DNA from: Vibrio rumoiensis 1S-45
Lineage (GTDB): Bacteria; Pseudomonadota; Gammaproteobacteria; Enterobacterales; Vibrionaceae
Direction: 5' to 3'
Assembly: GCF_000286955.2 (NCBI RefSeq)
Contig: NZ_AJYK02000102.1
Span: forward strand, 19,411-83,410
Length of the DNA: 64,000 bases
Positions 28,669 through 38,450 of this stretch are shown one piece after another. Position 1 is the stretch's first letter. Every line of letters begins with the position of its first letter. Under the pieces are notes generated by a model. It made no database searches, was not told the DNA's origin, and saw nothing but the letters and a program-made list of their open reading frames with translations. A program made the translations under genes and the position numbers.

Positions 28669-29031
28669 TTACAGGCTATCAGCATGCGACTGTACACCGG
28701 ACATATAATCCTGACGGAAGAATGGATCGATATTGTCACAAATCCCTCTATACGCCTGCCCTGTCGAGCCTAACCAAGAAGCATTTTGGCTACAATATTG
28801 CTTTTGACCAATCAAATAACCTTGGCGATACGCTTTAATCGCTTCATCATTTAATGTCCCTAGGCCACTTTGCTTAATCAAATCTTGCTTGGTATGCTCA
28901 ACAAATCCTTTTTCAGCTCGCTCTTGCCCATAAACTTGCCAAGCTTGAGTATTCGCTGAATCTGGAAAGTCATTTTGTGAAGCACAACCAGCAATAATAA
29001 AAATAGTTAAAAGGAAAAATATACGCTTCAT
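28669..29031 (-). CDS. DUF2799 lipoprotein (copy 1)
   Basis: This is a small predicted lipoprotein of 120 residues from the ATG at 29031, which has AGGAGATA upstream; an in-frame ATG at 29088 would spoil the signal peptide. The lipobox IIAGC places the lipid Cys at residue 16. The mature part has the DUF2799 layout: AWQVYGQERAEKGF, a helical middle, GYLIGQKQYCSQN, and YRGICDNIDPFFRQDY, with two conserved cysteines probably forming a disulfide. Function is unknown. The neighbouring gene (29218-29574) is a clear paralog in the same orientation. Confidence 0.8.
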   Translation of the reverse strand: MKRIFFLLTIFIIAGCASQNDFPDSANTQAWQVYGQERAEKGFVEHTKQDLIKQSGLGTLNDEAIKAYRQGYLIGQKQYCSQNASWLGSTGQAYRGICDNIDPFFRQDYMSGVQSHADSL

Positions 29032-29217
29032 TATTATCTCCTGTATGAGTAGTGATGCTGAATCTACATCATTGTTCAACAAACGCACTAGTCAAAATAT
29101 CAATCTAAAACTTCATCTTAAAACCAAACAACAAAGATATACCTACTTAAGCTTTACTGGTAGTCGAATGAAGTTGTGATAAATCAGCTAAATGTTCTAT
29201 CACATATTCCGTTATAG

Positions 29218-29574
29218 CTACATCCCTCTAGCATGATCTGAGCTACTGTCTAAATATCTCTTTCTAAAGTATGGATCAATATCATCACAAATGCCTCGAT
29301 AATACTCACCTGAACGTCCCAATGCTGATGGATTCTGACTGCAATATTGATTTTGGCCAACCATATAACCTTGATGATAAGCTTGAACTGCTTCGTTATT
29401 AATATCAGATTTTTGTTCGATCAACTGTTCTTTCGTCAGTTCAATATGACCTTGTGCTGCTTGATCTTTTCCGTATGTTTCCCACACCGATGCATCATTC
29501 GTTTTTGGTAAATCGTTTTGTGAAGCACACCCTGCAAGTACAAAAAAGGTTAAGCTCAAAAGTAAGTGTTTCAT
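29218..29574 (-). CDS. DUF2799 lipoprotein (copy 2)
   Basis: This 118-residue predicted lipoprotein starts at ATG 29574 with AAAGGAG upstream and has the lipobox VLAGC with CASQND just after it, as in copy 1. The two proteins share VYG/TYGKDQAAQGH, GYMVGQNQYCSQNPS, YRGICDDIDPYFR and the same lengths, so this is a tandem duplication that has diverged. The 186-base spacer between the copies has no terminator I can see. No function is known for DUF2799. Confidence 0.8.
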   Translation of the reverse strand: MKHLLLSLTFFVLAGCASQNDLPKTNDASVWETYGKDQAAQGHIELTKEQLIEQKSDINNEAVQAYHQGYMVGQNQYCSQNPSALGRSGEYYRGICDDIDPYFRKRYLDSSSDHARGM

Positions 29575-29631
29575 CAATAATCTCCTTTATTGATATTCGA
29601 TAAGTACAAACGTCGTTAAGTTTATTTTTAA

Positions 29632-29985
29632 TTATTTAGGTAATTTCTGACACCAATCACCAGACGTTATTCTTCGATTTAGCTTGCTCACATCTTGGTA
29701 AATATATACCCAAGCATGGCCAAAAGGAGTAACAATTACCTGCCTATCATATTCAATTGGATAATCCTCCAATTGATCTAAACGTTGAAATGTTGCTTCA
29801 TCAACCTGATAAACCTCACCCTGTATCGATTGATCCCCTACACCTAAAGCTGGATAAGGCCCAAGATCATACAAATAAAACTTCTCATCTGTTTGGCAAC
29901 GACCAAGGTAAAGGCTATCTTCAAGTAAAAAATGATTCACTTCGCCTTTACGCAAGGTGCCATAGACAAAAACGTGTTGTGGCAT
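29632..29985 (-). CDS. ytfP: Gamma-glutamylcyclotransferase-like protein YtfP
   Basis: YtfP belongs to the small gamma-glutamylcyclotransferase (AIG2-like) fold; its substrate is not established. I use the ATG at 29985, which has AAAGGTAAG before it and gives 117 residues (E. coli 113) starting MPQHVFVYGTLRKGE. An upstream frame extends over the end of tamB. Visible motifs are YGTLRKG (substrate-loop), LGPYPALGVG, GEVYQVDE and the catalytic-type acid in QLEDYPIEYDR. It lies directly after tamB, the order also seen in E. coli. Confidence 0.88.
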   Translation of the reverse strand: MPQHVFVYGTLRKGEVNHFLLEDSLYLGRCQTDEKFYLYDLGPYPALGVGDQSIQGEVYQVDEATFQRLDQLEDYPIEYDRQVIVTPFGHAWVYIYQDVSKLNRRITSGDWCQKLPK

Positions 29986-30007
29986 TTTCTTACCTTTATT
30001 CATACAT

Positions 30008-33000
30008 TCAGTTAAAACTAAATTGATAGATAAAATCAACGGCACTATCTAATCCGGTCACTGCTTCAATATAAAAATCGGTGACCAATTCATATCGAAC
30101 TGTAAATTCACCTAAAGCGTTAAAAATCCCAACCCCATATTTAACCTGTAATCCTGGAGCAATATAACCACTGACAGTCACTTGAGAATCATCCCCTGAA
30201 CCTGCGGTCCCCAGCTGCATGTCATGTACACCAAACGCTTCTCCGACCTGGCCAACCAACTTGCCACTTTTAGCTAGGCTTAAGCCAATCAGTGCGGTCG
30301 TCATGACACCACCCCCTCCAGCATCATCAATATCACGACCACGCAATAAATAAGATAATGCACTGGTTTGCGACATTGCAGGCTCAGAAAAAACGTTAAC
30401 CTCAGGTGCATCAGCAGGTCCCGTAACCTGAATACCTGCGATGACATCATCTTCGGTATTATCAGGATTTCGGATTGCTTTGATCGCAACATAAGGCTGA
30501 TCGGCTGGGCCGTTCATTAAGATCTTCCCTTCCTTGATCAGTAAGTCTTGCCCGAAGGATTGGTAGTAACCATCTTCGATCCTTACCTCACCCAGAATAA
30601 AAGGACCTTTGTTCTTCTCAGAAACTTTCAAACTACCGACTAAATTTCCTTTCAAACCAAAAGCAGATAAGCTGACATCATCGCCAATATTGATGACAAC
30701 ATCCGTTTCTACTGCCATTGGCAGCCCAGTATCATCCTCTATAGGCTTTAGATCTTCATCTAATAAAACTTCATCTTTTGATACGCTAACAGCACTTTGA
30801 GGCAATTCTTCAACTAATATTTTTCCCCAAGGAATATCAATTTGGCCAGTGATCTTGGCCAGTGTTGGTGTGAGGGATATATTTAAATCTGGCTTTACTT
30901 TAAGTGTCACCATCGGCGGTACGTCCACCTTCAGCTCATCACCGAATGCTCTTAAATTCACGAGCCAATTATTCATTTGCGCCCAGTTAGCATCCCCTTT
31001 CAAATTAAGATTGCCATCTGCCGTTTCAAGTTGGCTATTTAATGTTGCAGCATATCCGGAAAACTTCGTATTCACTGAACCTTTATTCACATCAACAGGG
31101 AACATCTGACCCTCAAGACGAAGATCATTAATATTAAATTGCCCATTCACTAAAGGGTGAAGTAGAGGCCCTTTAAACGAGAGATCGGACTGAATACTGG
31201 CATTCATTCGGTTTTGCTCTCCAAGAAGCGGGCTTAAAAAACCTAAATGAATCGCATCAATTGTATTTTTTCCATCGATTTGCATTTGCTCAGCTTGAAC
31301 GTTCGGAATCAACATCTTCCCTTCGATCTGACCATTGCTTGTCAAATCAAGTAGCCAATTCATATCCAGTTTGTTTTGCTTTAAGTTGGCCGAAAGGTGC
31401 AATTGATTCCACGGGATCGTGACTGGCGGTTCCAATTTTTGCGTCACTTTACCAGCAGGAATATCAACATCTAGTTTCACTTGAGGGGGAGCATTCGGTG
31501 ACCATTTCGCCCAAGCGGTTGCATTCAGCTCACCATCCACCGCCGTGGTATTAGGAATAAATTGCTGCAATTGATTAAAGGTGAAGTTTTCAATCGATAG
31601 ATTGGCTTCTCCCGACTGTCCAGCTTGAAGATCTTTATCCAAACAAACCTTAGATGGTAAATTCTGCCAACAGTGTGCTTGCACTTTGGCAACTTGGGAA
31701 GTTAAGGCGTATTGAATATCGACAGGGTGATCAATACTCCACGCAGGAGCGACTTGATCTTTTTGCGATGCCAAAATAATGCTGGCACTTTGCAATTGCC
31801 CTTTCCAAGTAGCAGTCGGCTTCTGATCTAGCCCGCCTTCCACCTGCAATTGAACAGAAGCAACATCGGTTACGGTATCCAATGTGAGCTTATGCGACTT
31901 CTCGTTACCAGAAAAACGAAGGTTCAAGTTATCCAGTTTGTGACCCTGATAAGAACCTTGCTTCGCTTGGAGTACCAAATCCCCACTTGGCGCAGGCAAT
32001 GGTGAGACTTCTCCTTTTAAAAGTATTGAGGATAGCGTTGCTTCATCATCATTCCAGTTAATATTACTGGCGGCTAAGTTAGAGATAATGGTCGGTTTTT
32101 TTTGTTCGCCACGGAGTTGCACGCTGCCTTTAATCTGGCCTTTAATATCTGGTAATGTTTTGGATAATTTAGGCATATCAACATCAACGTCCATATCCCA
32201 TTGCTGATCCAATTTGCCTTTAAGTTTGATGCCATTCCCGGCATGCGAAAGCTGCAAGCCGCGGGTACGCGCTTTATAATCTCCACGCCCTGTCAGGTCA
32301 TTTGCAGTCAATTGTCCCTTCACGAGTAAAGGATAGCCTCGTACATTTCCTTTAATATTTAAGGTTGGAACTTGAATACGCCAACCGCCTTGAGAGGTCA
32401 ATGAGCCAGTATTAATGAGGCTACCACTGATTTTCCCTTCTGCTTGTGGCCACTGTAAGCCGGGTTGAATATCGGTTAAGCCTAATGTTGCTTTCCAGTT
32501 TAAGGGGGCCTCCCAATTCACCATGGCTTGCCCTGAAACATTGCCTCCTAATGTATCAACATTCAGTTTTTCCAGTGTAATTTGTTTCAGATTCCCTTGA
32601 GCATTAGCAGACAAATCAACCTCAGGGATCTCTGTTCCCGCTAATTTCGCCTTCAGATCCATTTGGTAGCCCTCAAGAGAGCCTTTTCCATCTAAATGAG
32701 CTATCGCTATCTTGTAATCTGCTTTTCCTTTAAAAGGCCATTGCGCTTTACCATCTTGCAAACTCAACTCAAAAGGTAAGGTTGCTTTTAAAGGTTGAAG
32801 CTTAGCATTCAACGTTGCCACTGCCTCACCAGACAAATGGCTAGATAGTGTTAAATCAGCCACGCTTCCTTTGGCTTCTAAATCGATAGCTTGCCCTTTA
32901 AAGTCTGGCATTTTCACCATGCCTTTGGCATTAAGCGTTAGTGGGTAATCACCAGATAATTTCACTTTAGTATTTAAAGATAAATCGGCTTCAGGCATAT

Positions 33001-33790
33001 CAAGCTTCAGATTTTTTATCTCAACATCACTGCCACTCGCCTGACCTTGAAAACCTAAATGATTAACCACCATTGGTGTGCTTTGCTTTAAAGTAAAATC
33101 ATTAATATCAAATTGTTCAACTTTGACACCAAAAGGCAACGACACTTCAGGCAGGACAATGTCAGCTTGTTGCGATAAGGGTAATGAAGGTTTACTGCTC
33201 ACTGGCGGTTCATCTGTTGTTGGCGCCAAAGTTAAGTTGATTTTTTTCCATGAGGTTGGACGTACGGTCAAAGTTCGACCTTGTGCATACAATCCAGTTG
33301 AAAAGTGCTGCCAGTTTGCTTTATAACCTAAGATATCTAAATTGATGTCATTTAGATTTAAATGGGTGAGAGATACAGGAATCGGCAAGAAAAGGGTTGG
33401 CATCCCTCCAGATGAATCCTCTTCTTCTGCTTCGGTCGACTCTGGTAATGAAGGCATTGAGAAATCGAGGCCATTAATGGCAACCGTATCCAAACAAACA
33501 GAATGCTCGAATAGGCAATCTAACGACGTCAAAAAGTCCAAGCGTTTAAGGTTGGCTGTAATCCCCAAGTCAGGATTGATATATTCCACATTGTGCAGAG
33601 TAAAACCGGGCAACAAACTGCCTTCTGTCGACTCAACTTTCAATTCTGGCACAAATTTATGAGCAACCCACAGGCCACCACTTAAGCCTACATTGGTAAA
33701 AATTAATATTGCAGCTAGAATCAACACCACGAGCAAAGTAGTTGGGATCAGCAAAATAAGGCCAATCAACCATTTCAATAATCGTCTCAT
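30008..33790 (-). CDS. tamB: Translocation and assembly module subunit TamB
   Basis: TamB is a very long beta-taco protein anchored in the inner membrane that bridges the periplasm and, with TamA and other AsmA-like proteins, supports outer-membrane protein assembly and phospholipid transport. The 1260-residue product (E. coli 1259) has one N-terminal membrane helix (about residues 8-32), a long stretch of repeated beta-strand units, and the conserved C-terminal DUF490 region (GLPMAVETDVVINIGDDVSL, GKILMNGPADQPYV, AVDFIYQFSFN). Its ATG overlaps the tamA stop by one base (TAATG), so the pair is coupled. Confidence 0.95.
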   Translation of the reverse strand: MRRLLKWLIGLILLIPTTLLVVLILAAILIFTNVGLSGGLWVAHKFVPELKVESTEGSLLPGFTLHNVEYINPDLGITANLKRLDFLTSLDCLFEHSVCLDTVAINGLDFSMPSLPESTEAEEEDSSGGMPTLFLPIPVSLTHLNLNDINLDILGYKANWQHFSTGLYAQGRTLTVRPTSWKKINLTLAPTTDEPPVSSKPSLPLSQQADIVLPEVSLPFGVKVEQFDINDFTLKQSTPMVVNHLGFQGQASGSDVEIKNLKLDMPEADLSLNTKVKLSGDYPLTLNAKGMVKMPDFKGQAIDLEAKGSVADLTLSSHLSGEAVATLNAKLQPLKATLPFELSLQDGKAQWPFKGKADYKIAIAHLDGKGSLEGYQMDLKAKLAGTEIPEVDLSANAQGNLKQITLEKLNVDTLGGNVSGQAMVNWEAPLNWKATLGLTDIQPGLQWPQAEGKISGSLINTGSLTSQGGWRIQVPTLNIKGNVRGYPLLVKGQLTANDLTGRGDYKARTRGLQLSHAGNGIKLKGKLDQQWDMDVDVDMPKLSKTLPDIKGQIKGSVQLRGEQKKPTIISNLAASNINWNDDEATLSSILLKGEVSPLPAPSGDLVLQAKQGSYQGHKLDNLNLRFSGNEKSHKLTLDTVTDVASVQLQVEGGLDQKPTATWKGQLQSASIILASQKDQVAPAWSIDHPVDIQYALTSQVAKVQAHCWQNLPSKVCLDKDLQAGQSGEANLSIENFTFNQLQQFIPNTTAVDGELNATAWAKWSPNAPPQVKLDVDIPAGKVTQKLEPPVTIPWNQLHLSANLKQNKLDMNWLLDLTSNGQIEGKMLIPNVQAEQMQIDGKNTIDAIHLGFLSPLLGEQNRMNASIQSDLSFKGPLLHPLVNGQFNINDLRLEGQMFPVDVNKGSVNTKFSGYAATLNSQLETADGNLNLKGDANWAQMNNWLVNLRAFGDELKVDVPPMVTLKVKPDLNISLTPTLAKITGQIDIPWGKILVEELPQSAVSVSKDEVLLDEDLKPIEDDTGLPMAVETDVVINIGDDVSLSAFGLKGNLVGSLKVSEKNKGPFILGEVRIEDGYYQSFGQDLLIKEGKILMNGPADQPYVAIKAIRNPDNTEDDVIAGIQVTGPADAPEVNVFSEPAMSQTSALSYLLRGRDIDDAGGGGVMTTALIGLSLAKSGKLVGQVGEAFGVHDMQLGTAGSGDDSQVTVSGYIAPGLQVKYGVGIFNALGEFTVRYELVTDFYIEAVTGLDSAVDFIYQFSFN

Positions 33791-35526
33791 TACAATTCAG
33801 GCCCTAACGTAAAGTGAATTCTGAACTGGTCTCCATCATCCGCATCTAAACCGTACGCAAAATCGAGTCGAACGGGGCCAATCGGTGATCCCCAACGTAC
33901 TCCCATACCAACGCCTCGTTTCCAATCTGGGGTATCCGTCCATGAATCACCAACATCAATAAAGGTTGCCCACCACCAATTACCAGTCACCCTATATTGA
34001 TATTCTAAGCTACTGGTTGCCATGTACGCACCACCTTCTAATTCACCATTGCTATCTTCTGGAGAGATGGTTTCATAGCCATAACCACGTAGGGAGTTAA
34101 TCCCCCCCACAAAGAAACGTAACGATGGCGGTACTTGGGACCAATCATCCGCAAACGCACCACCAGCATCCAGACGAGTTAAGAAACGATGATTTTGACC
34201 AATACCACGAATCCATCCAGTGTGCCCAACCACCCTCACAATTCTGGTATCAGAGAGCATAGCAGGATCGCCAAACTCAACATTGATGCTTTGTTTATCG
34301 CCCCACATTGGCATAGTGCTGCCACGTGAACGAACCCGAGAAAAGGAAATTCCGGGTAGTACAAAGGTTGATGTTCCTTCTTCTGATGCTTGAATATAAT
34401 CTTCATACAGAACACGAACATACATACTACGATGCCAACCATTGTCGTACAGCCAATGACGCTCAAAAGATAAGTTTTGCTCTTGGCTGTTGGTGTCATT
34501 GTCATCTTCATCTTTAAAACCATACTGAATCAAATAATAGTCACTCAGTACATCCTCTAAAGGGATCTTATAATTGGCAATAAACGTCTTTTCTGGGCTA
34601 GAAAGCACCAAACTGGCCCCTACACTATGGCCATATTTATTCAGCCAAGGTTTTTTCCAGGATAATTTCCCTCGCGGACCTACATCCGTCGAATACCCTA
34701 AACCGGTTTCTATTTGATTTCGGGTTTGTGGAGCCAATCGCACTTTCATTGGTAACGCTTTATCTTCACCAACCCCTTCAATATCCGGCTCTACCGATAC
34801 GGTTGAGAACCATTCTGAGCTCGATAAGTTCTGATTTAGTACCCCGACCGTCGTAGAGTGATAGAAATCACCTTCTTTATAAGGCAATAAGGAGAACACT
34901 CTTTTCTGCTCAATCTGACTGCCCACGATACTGGTCGCACCGAATACATAACGCTCACCACTTTTGTAATGCAGATGAATTAAAGCTTGATTACGTTTAG
35001 CCGAAATTTGCAGACGAGTATCGGTAAATTCACCATCAAAATAGCCCTTCTGCAGCGCCAAATTTCGAATAGAACCTTTAAGGGATTCGTAATGCCCATG
35101 ATTAACAATTTGCCCTAAATTCAACTTAGATTCATCAATCAAACGCTGAAAATCGACATCCGTTGCCGCTTCACCTTCTATAACAATATCACTTTCATAA
35201 ATAACCGTTGGTTCGCCAATATCAATGTTAACGATTAATTCATTATCAGACGAAGGATTATCATTATCACTATTTACGGTGAACTCAATTTCAGGGTTGT
35301 AATAACCTAACGCCTTTAAAGCATCTCGAATATTATCTTCAATCCGAGATTGAAATCGTAAGGACGTGGAATACTCCTCTTCTTTTATCGAAGAGAGATA
35401 AGCTGAAACATTATCTTCAACATCGCCGTCTAATCCTTCCACTTTCAGATCAGTATCAGCAAAAACTGTCATTGATGAAAAACTCAACAAACAGCCAAGT
35501 ATTGAAGGAAGATAGGATGTTTTCAT
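33790..35526 (-). CDS. tamA: Outer membrane translocation and assembly protein TamA
   Basis: TamA is an Omp85-family barrel. The 578-residue protein (E. coli 577) has a signal peptide ending VFA at residue 23, three POTRA domains (about 25-265) and a 16-strand barrel with the family signatures IETGLGYSTDVGPR, the loop-6 VRGY-type motif in INSLRGYGYETISP, and GMGVRWGSPIGPVRLDFAYGL near the end. It forms a complex with TamB, encoded immediately downstream. msrA is divergent, as in E. coli. Confidence 0.95.
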   Translation of the reverse strand: MKTSYLPSILGCLLSFSSMTVFADTDLKVEGLDGDVEDNVSAYLSSIKEEEYSTSLRFQSRIEDNIRDALKALGYYNPEIEFTVNSDNDNPSSDNELIVNIDIGEPTVIYESDIVIEGEAATDVDFQRLIDESKLNLGQIVNHGHYESLKGSIRNLALQKGYFDGEFTDTRLQISAKRNQALIHLHYKSGERYVFGATSIVGSQIEQKRVFSLLPYKEGDFYHSTTVGVLNQNLSSSEWFSTVSVEPDIEGVGEDKALPMKVRLAPQTRNQIETGLGYSTDVGPRGKLSWKKPWLNKYGHSVGASLVLSSPEKTFIANYKIPLEDVLSDYYLIQYGFKDEDDNDTNSQEQNLSFERHWLYDNGWHRSMYVRVLYEDYIQASEEGTSTFVLPGISFSRVRSRGSTMPMWGDKQSINVEFGDPAMLSDTRIVRVVGHTGWIRGIGQNHRFLTRLDAGGAFADDWSQVPPSLRFFVGGINSLRGYGYETISPEDSNGELEGGAYMATSSLEYQYRVTGNWWWATFIDVGDSWTDTPDWKRGVGMGVRWGSPIGPVRLDFAYGLDADDGDQFRIHFTLGPEL

Positions 35527-35693
35527 AAGTGAATATTGTACTCTCGCACTAAACTGCTGTAGCTTGATAAGCCGATAGTATCGACAAATATAAATGGAAT
35601 GAAATTACCTCTGAGGTTCGTCGGTCTATTATCATTCTCTCAAGTTAAACTACCAGACTTTCCCATATCTCTAAAGCAACATGAGGCGTAATT

Positions 35694-36326
35694 ATGTCAA
35701 ATAAAACGGAATTAGTGACCAAAGAAACCGCTCTTATTGGTCGTGATGAAAAAATGGTGATCACAGAACGACATTTCGTCAACCAAACCGACTTAACAGC
35801 CGAAAAACCACAAGGCTATAAAGAAGTATTATTAGGTTTAGGTTGCTTCTGGGGAGCAGAACGTATTTTTTGGCAATTAGAAGGCGTGTTCAGTACATCG
35901 GTTGGTTACAGTGGTGGGTTCACCAAAAACCCAACCTATAAAGAAGTATGCAGTGGAGAAACTGCTCATGCTGAAGTGGTACGAATCATATTTGACCCGT
36001 CTCAAATCACCCTAGATCAGCTTCTTGTTGTTTTTTGGGAGCATCATGATCCAACGCAAGGCATGCGTCAAGGTAACGACATCGGTACTCAATATCGCTC
36101 GGCGATCTATACCGAAAGCACAGATGACTTAGCCGTTGCACTTACGAGTCACAATACCTATCAAACCGCGATCGGTGAACGTTTAAGTAAGAACATTACC
36201 ACTGAAATTCGCGAGATGGGTGAATATTATTTAGCTGAAACGTACCATCAGCAATACCTTGCCAAAAACCCACAAGGTTATTGTGGCATAGGTGGAACTG
36301 GCGTTTGTTTTCCCCCTAACCTGTAA
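35694..36326 (+). CDS. msrA: Peptide methionine sulfoxide reductase MsrA
   Basis: MsrA repairs the S-form of oxidised methionine. The 210-residue protein (E. coli 212) has the catalytic GCFWGAE with Cys51, the substrate-site residues in VGYSGG, EHHDPTQGMRQGNDIGTQYRS, and the C-terminal recycling cysteines in GYCGIGGTGVCFP. It has no secretion signal, so it acts in the cytoplasm. It is divergent from tamA and ends in a strong hairpin. Confidence 0.96.
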   Translation: MSNKTELVTKETALIGRDEKMVITERHFVNQTDLTAEKPQGYKEVLLGLGCFWGAERIFWQLEGVFSTSVGYSGGFTKNPTYKEVCSGETAHAEVVRIIFDPSQITLDQLLVVFWEHHDPTQGMRQGNDIGTQYRSAIYTESTDDLAVALTSHNTYQTAIGERLSKNITTEIREMGEYYLAETYHQQYLAKNPQGYCGIGGTGVCFPPNL

Positions 36327-36372
36327 CGAAATCCAAGCAGTACGCCAGATGTATTACTTGTACTAAAATCAC

Positions 36373-36408
36373 AAAAGGTTGCTTTCTTAATAAGAAGCAA
36401 CCTTTTTT
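36373..36408. terminator. Terminator after msrA
   Basis: AAAAGGTTGCTT and AAGCAACCTTTT form a stem of 12 pairs with a bulge, followed by TTTTTT on the plus strand and flanked by A-rich DNA on the minus side. It separates msrA from the convergent ytfK. Confidence 0.9.
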
Positions 36409-36511
36409 AATTAACCTAACTTGAATTACTCACCACACGCTCAACAATACTTGCCGCGAGTAGATACCATCAATAAAACGGCATCTAGAGTGGTGTAAAC
36501 CATAGCGACAA

Positions 36512-36724
36512 TCAAACTTGCATTGATAATTCAGCAATAGCCGAGTTGACTTCTTTCATTACTTTTAATTGCTTTTTATTCGAAACATCAGGAAGTAACA
36601 CCTTCCCACCATCAAAGTGAAACTCCCCAATACCTTTAATACCAAAGTGCCCTTTAAACACCACTTTCACAAAGCGAGCAATTTGTAATGGACGATAACG
36701 ATTAAAATTTGGCTGCATATTCAT
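36512..36724 (-). CDS. ytfK: DUF1107 protein YtfK
   Basis: This 70-residue protein matches YtfK (E. coli 68), which in E. coli interacts with SpoT and favours (p)ppGpp build-up during phosphate or fatty-acid starvation. Matching positions include RYRPLQIARFVKVVFKG, IKGIGEFHFDGGK and the C-terminal LKVMKEVNSAI. The start used is the first ATG; a second ATG two codons later is equally possible. It lies between msrA and ytfJ, the neighbourhood it has in E. coli (ytfJ-ytfK-ytfL-msrA), but ytfL is absent here. Confidence 0.85.
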   Translation of the reverse strand: MNMQPNFNRYRPLQIARFVKVVFKGHFGIKGIGEFHFDGGKVLLPDVSNKKQLKVMKEVNSAIAELSMQV

Positions 36725-36975
36725 TTTGTAAACCCATGATGATTTTTATTTGAGACAACGATTTAACAAGCCTATATCCATTTATAGTTGTAAAAATCTA
36801 TTTCAGCCACATTGATACTTTAAAAATGCTTCAAAGACGTGACACGATGCAAAATAAACAAAATTGATATACTCAAAACAATGCAAAAATAAAGCCAAGT
36901 GACAATTCACACAGTAAATATGGTTTTATCCGCTATTATAGGAAGACTTTCAGCCCCAGATAGGGAATTTACGCC

Positions 36976-37527
36976 ATGCTAAAAAAAATCACTTTTGCTC
37001 TACTGTTGTGCACTGCACCTTTATTTGCCAACGCCAATAACATTCAATTAAACCAGAATGTCCCGGCAGTCAGCATTGAAAAAGGTGGTGAAATATTCGT
37101 CGAAAACGATAAGGTTTCTTACTCACCGTGGGACACTAAATCACTGCTCGGCAAAGTACGAGTCATTCAAGCTATCGCTGGTAGAAGTGGCGCAAAAGCA
37201 ATGAATGCTCCCTTAATGGCGGCGATCACCAAGGCCGAATTTCCCGCAGACAGCTACCAAACTACGACTATCGTCAATCAAGATGATTCTATTTGGGGAA
37301 CCGGCTCTTTCGTAAAATCCTCTGCTGAAGATGGTAAAAAAGAGTTCCCATGGTCTTCAATGGTATTGGATCAAGATGGTATCGCCACTAAGCAATGGCA
37401 GCTAACGTCAGAATCTTCAACGATTATCGTGCAAGATAAAATTGGAAAAGTGTTATTTAATCAAACTGGAGCGCTTAATCCAGAAGAAATAAAACAAGTA
37501 CTGCAATTGATTCAACAAAACATCTAG
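36976..37527 (+). CDS. ytfJ: YtfJ family periplasmic protein
   Basis: YtfJ is a periplasmic protein with a thioredoxin-like fold and no proven role. The 183-residue product (E. coli 184) has a signal peptide ending FANA at about residue 20, then the family signature GEIFVENDKVSYSPW, LLGKVRVIQAIAGRSGAKAMNAPLM, TTIVNQDDSIWGTGSFVKSS and a C-terminal PEEIKQVLQLIQQ. It has no Cys pair. It is transcribed rightward into the zinc operon, but two Zur-type palindromes stand between, so zrgA should have its own promoter. Confidence 0.88.
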   Translation: MLKKITFALLLCTAPLFANANNIQLNQNVPAVSIEKGGEIFVENDKVSYSPWDTKSLLGKVRVIQAIAGRSGAKAMNAPLMAAITKAEFPADSYQTTTIVNQDDSIWGTGSFVKSSAEDGKKEFPWSSMVLDQDGIATKQWQLTSESSTIIVQDKIGKVLFNQTGALNPEEIKQVLQLIQQNI

Positions 37528-37537
37528 TCTCACCAGT

Positions 37538-37556
37538 AATGTAATAATATAACATT
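37538..37556. promoter_or_regulatory. Zur box-like palindrome 1 upstream of zrgA
   Basis: AATGTAATA-A-TATAACATT matches the gamma-proteobacterial Zur box core (AATGTTATA-N-TATAACATT) at all but one base of the arms. It sits about 110 bases before the zrgA start and 37 bases, centre to centre, from a second palindrome. Confidence 0.75.
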
Positions 37557-37560
37557 CTAC

Positions 37561-37590
37561 TTGCCATAGCCTTAATTGTTATAGTATAAC
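37561..37590 (+). promoter_or_regulatory. Candidate zrgA promoter overlapping the Zur palindrome
   Basis: A -35-like TTGCCA (37561-37566) and -10-like TATAAC (37585-37590) are 18 bases apart, and the -10 box lies within the second palindrome. A repressor bound there would block RNA polymerase. Confidence 0.5.
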
Positions 37591-37600
37591 AATTAAGGCT
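37568..37600. promoter_or_regulatory. Zur box-like palindrome 2, perfect 33 bp
   Basis: Sixteen-base arms AGCCTTAATTGTTATA and TATAACAATTAAGGCT are exact reverse complements around a central G (37584). The core TTGTTATA-G-TATAACAA fits the Zur box pattern. The GC-capped outer arms exceed what a Zur box needs and could also form an RNA hairpin after ytfJ. It sits 64 bases upstream of zrgA. Confidence 0.8.
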
Positions 37601-37663
37601 TGGTGAGTTGGAACGTTAACGCGTTCTGCTCACTCCTACTTCTATTATTTGTGAGCGTCCAAC

Positions 37664-38266
<603 letters not shown>

Positions 38267-38322
38267 AGGTTAACCAAGGAATGCTTTCTGAAATTTTCTA
38301 GCCTGAGCAATATCTAAAGCCA

Positions 38323-38364
38323 TTTAAGTTGCAGCTCATACAGTTCGCTAAGTTGCAACTTAAA
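38323..38364. repeat. Inverted repeat between zrgA and the ABC ATPase gene
   Basis: TTTAAGTTGCA (38323-38333) and TGCAACTTAAA (38354-38364) are exact reverse complements with 20 bases between them. It lies 66 bases before the downstream start and inside the presumed zrg transcript, where it could act as an mRNA processing or attenuation element. No T-run follows. Confidence 0.6.
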
Positions 38365-38450
38365 GCAAAGTGGTTTATTTAATGCTGGGCTTTATTGCCT
38401 GACAAAAAAAGGTAAACTCTTTTCTTTTAATGCACTTTTCTGAGTTGAAT

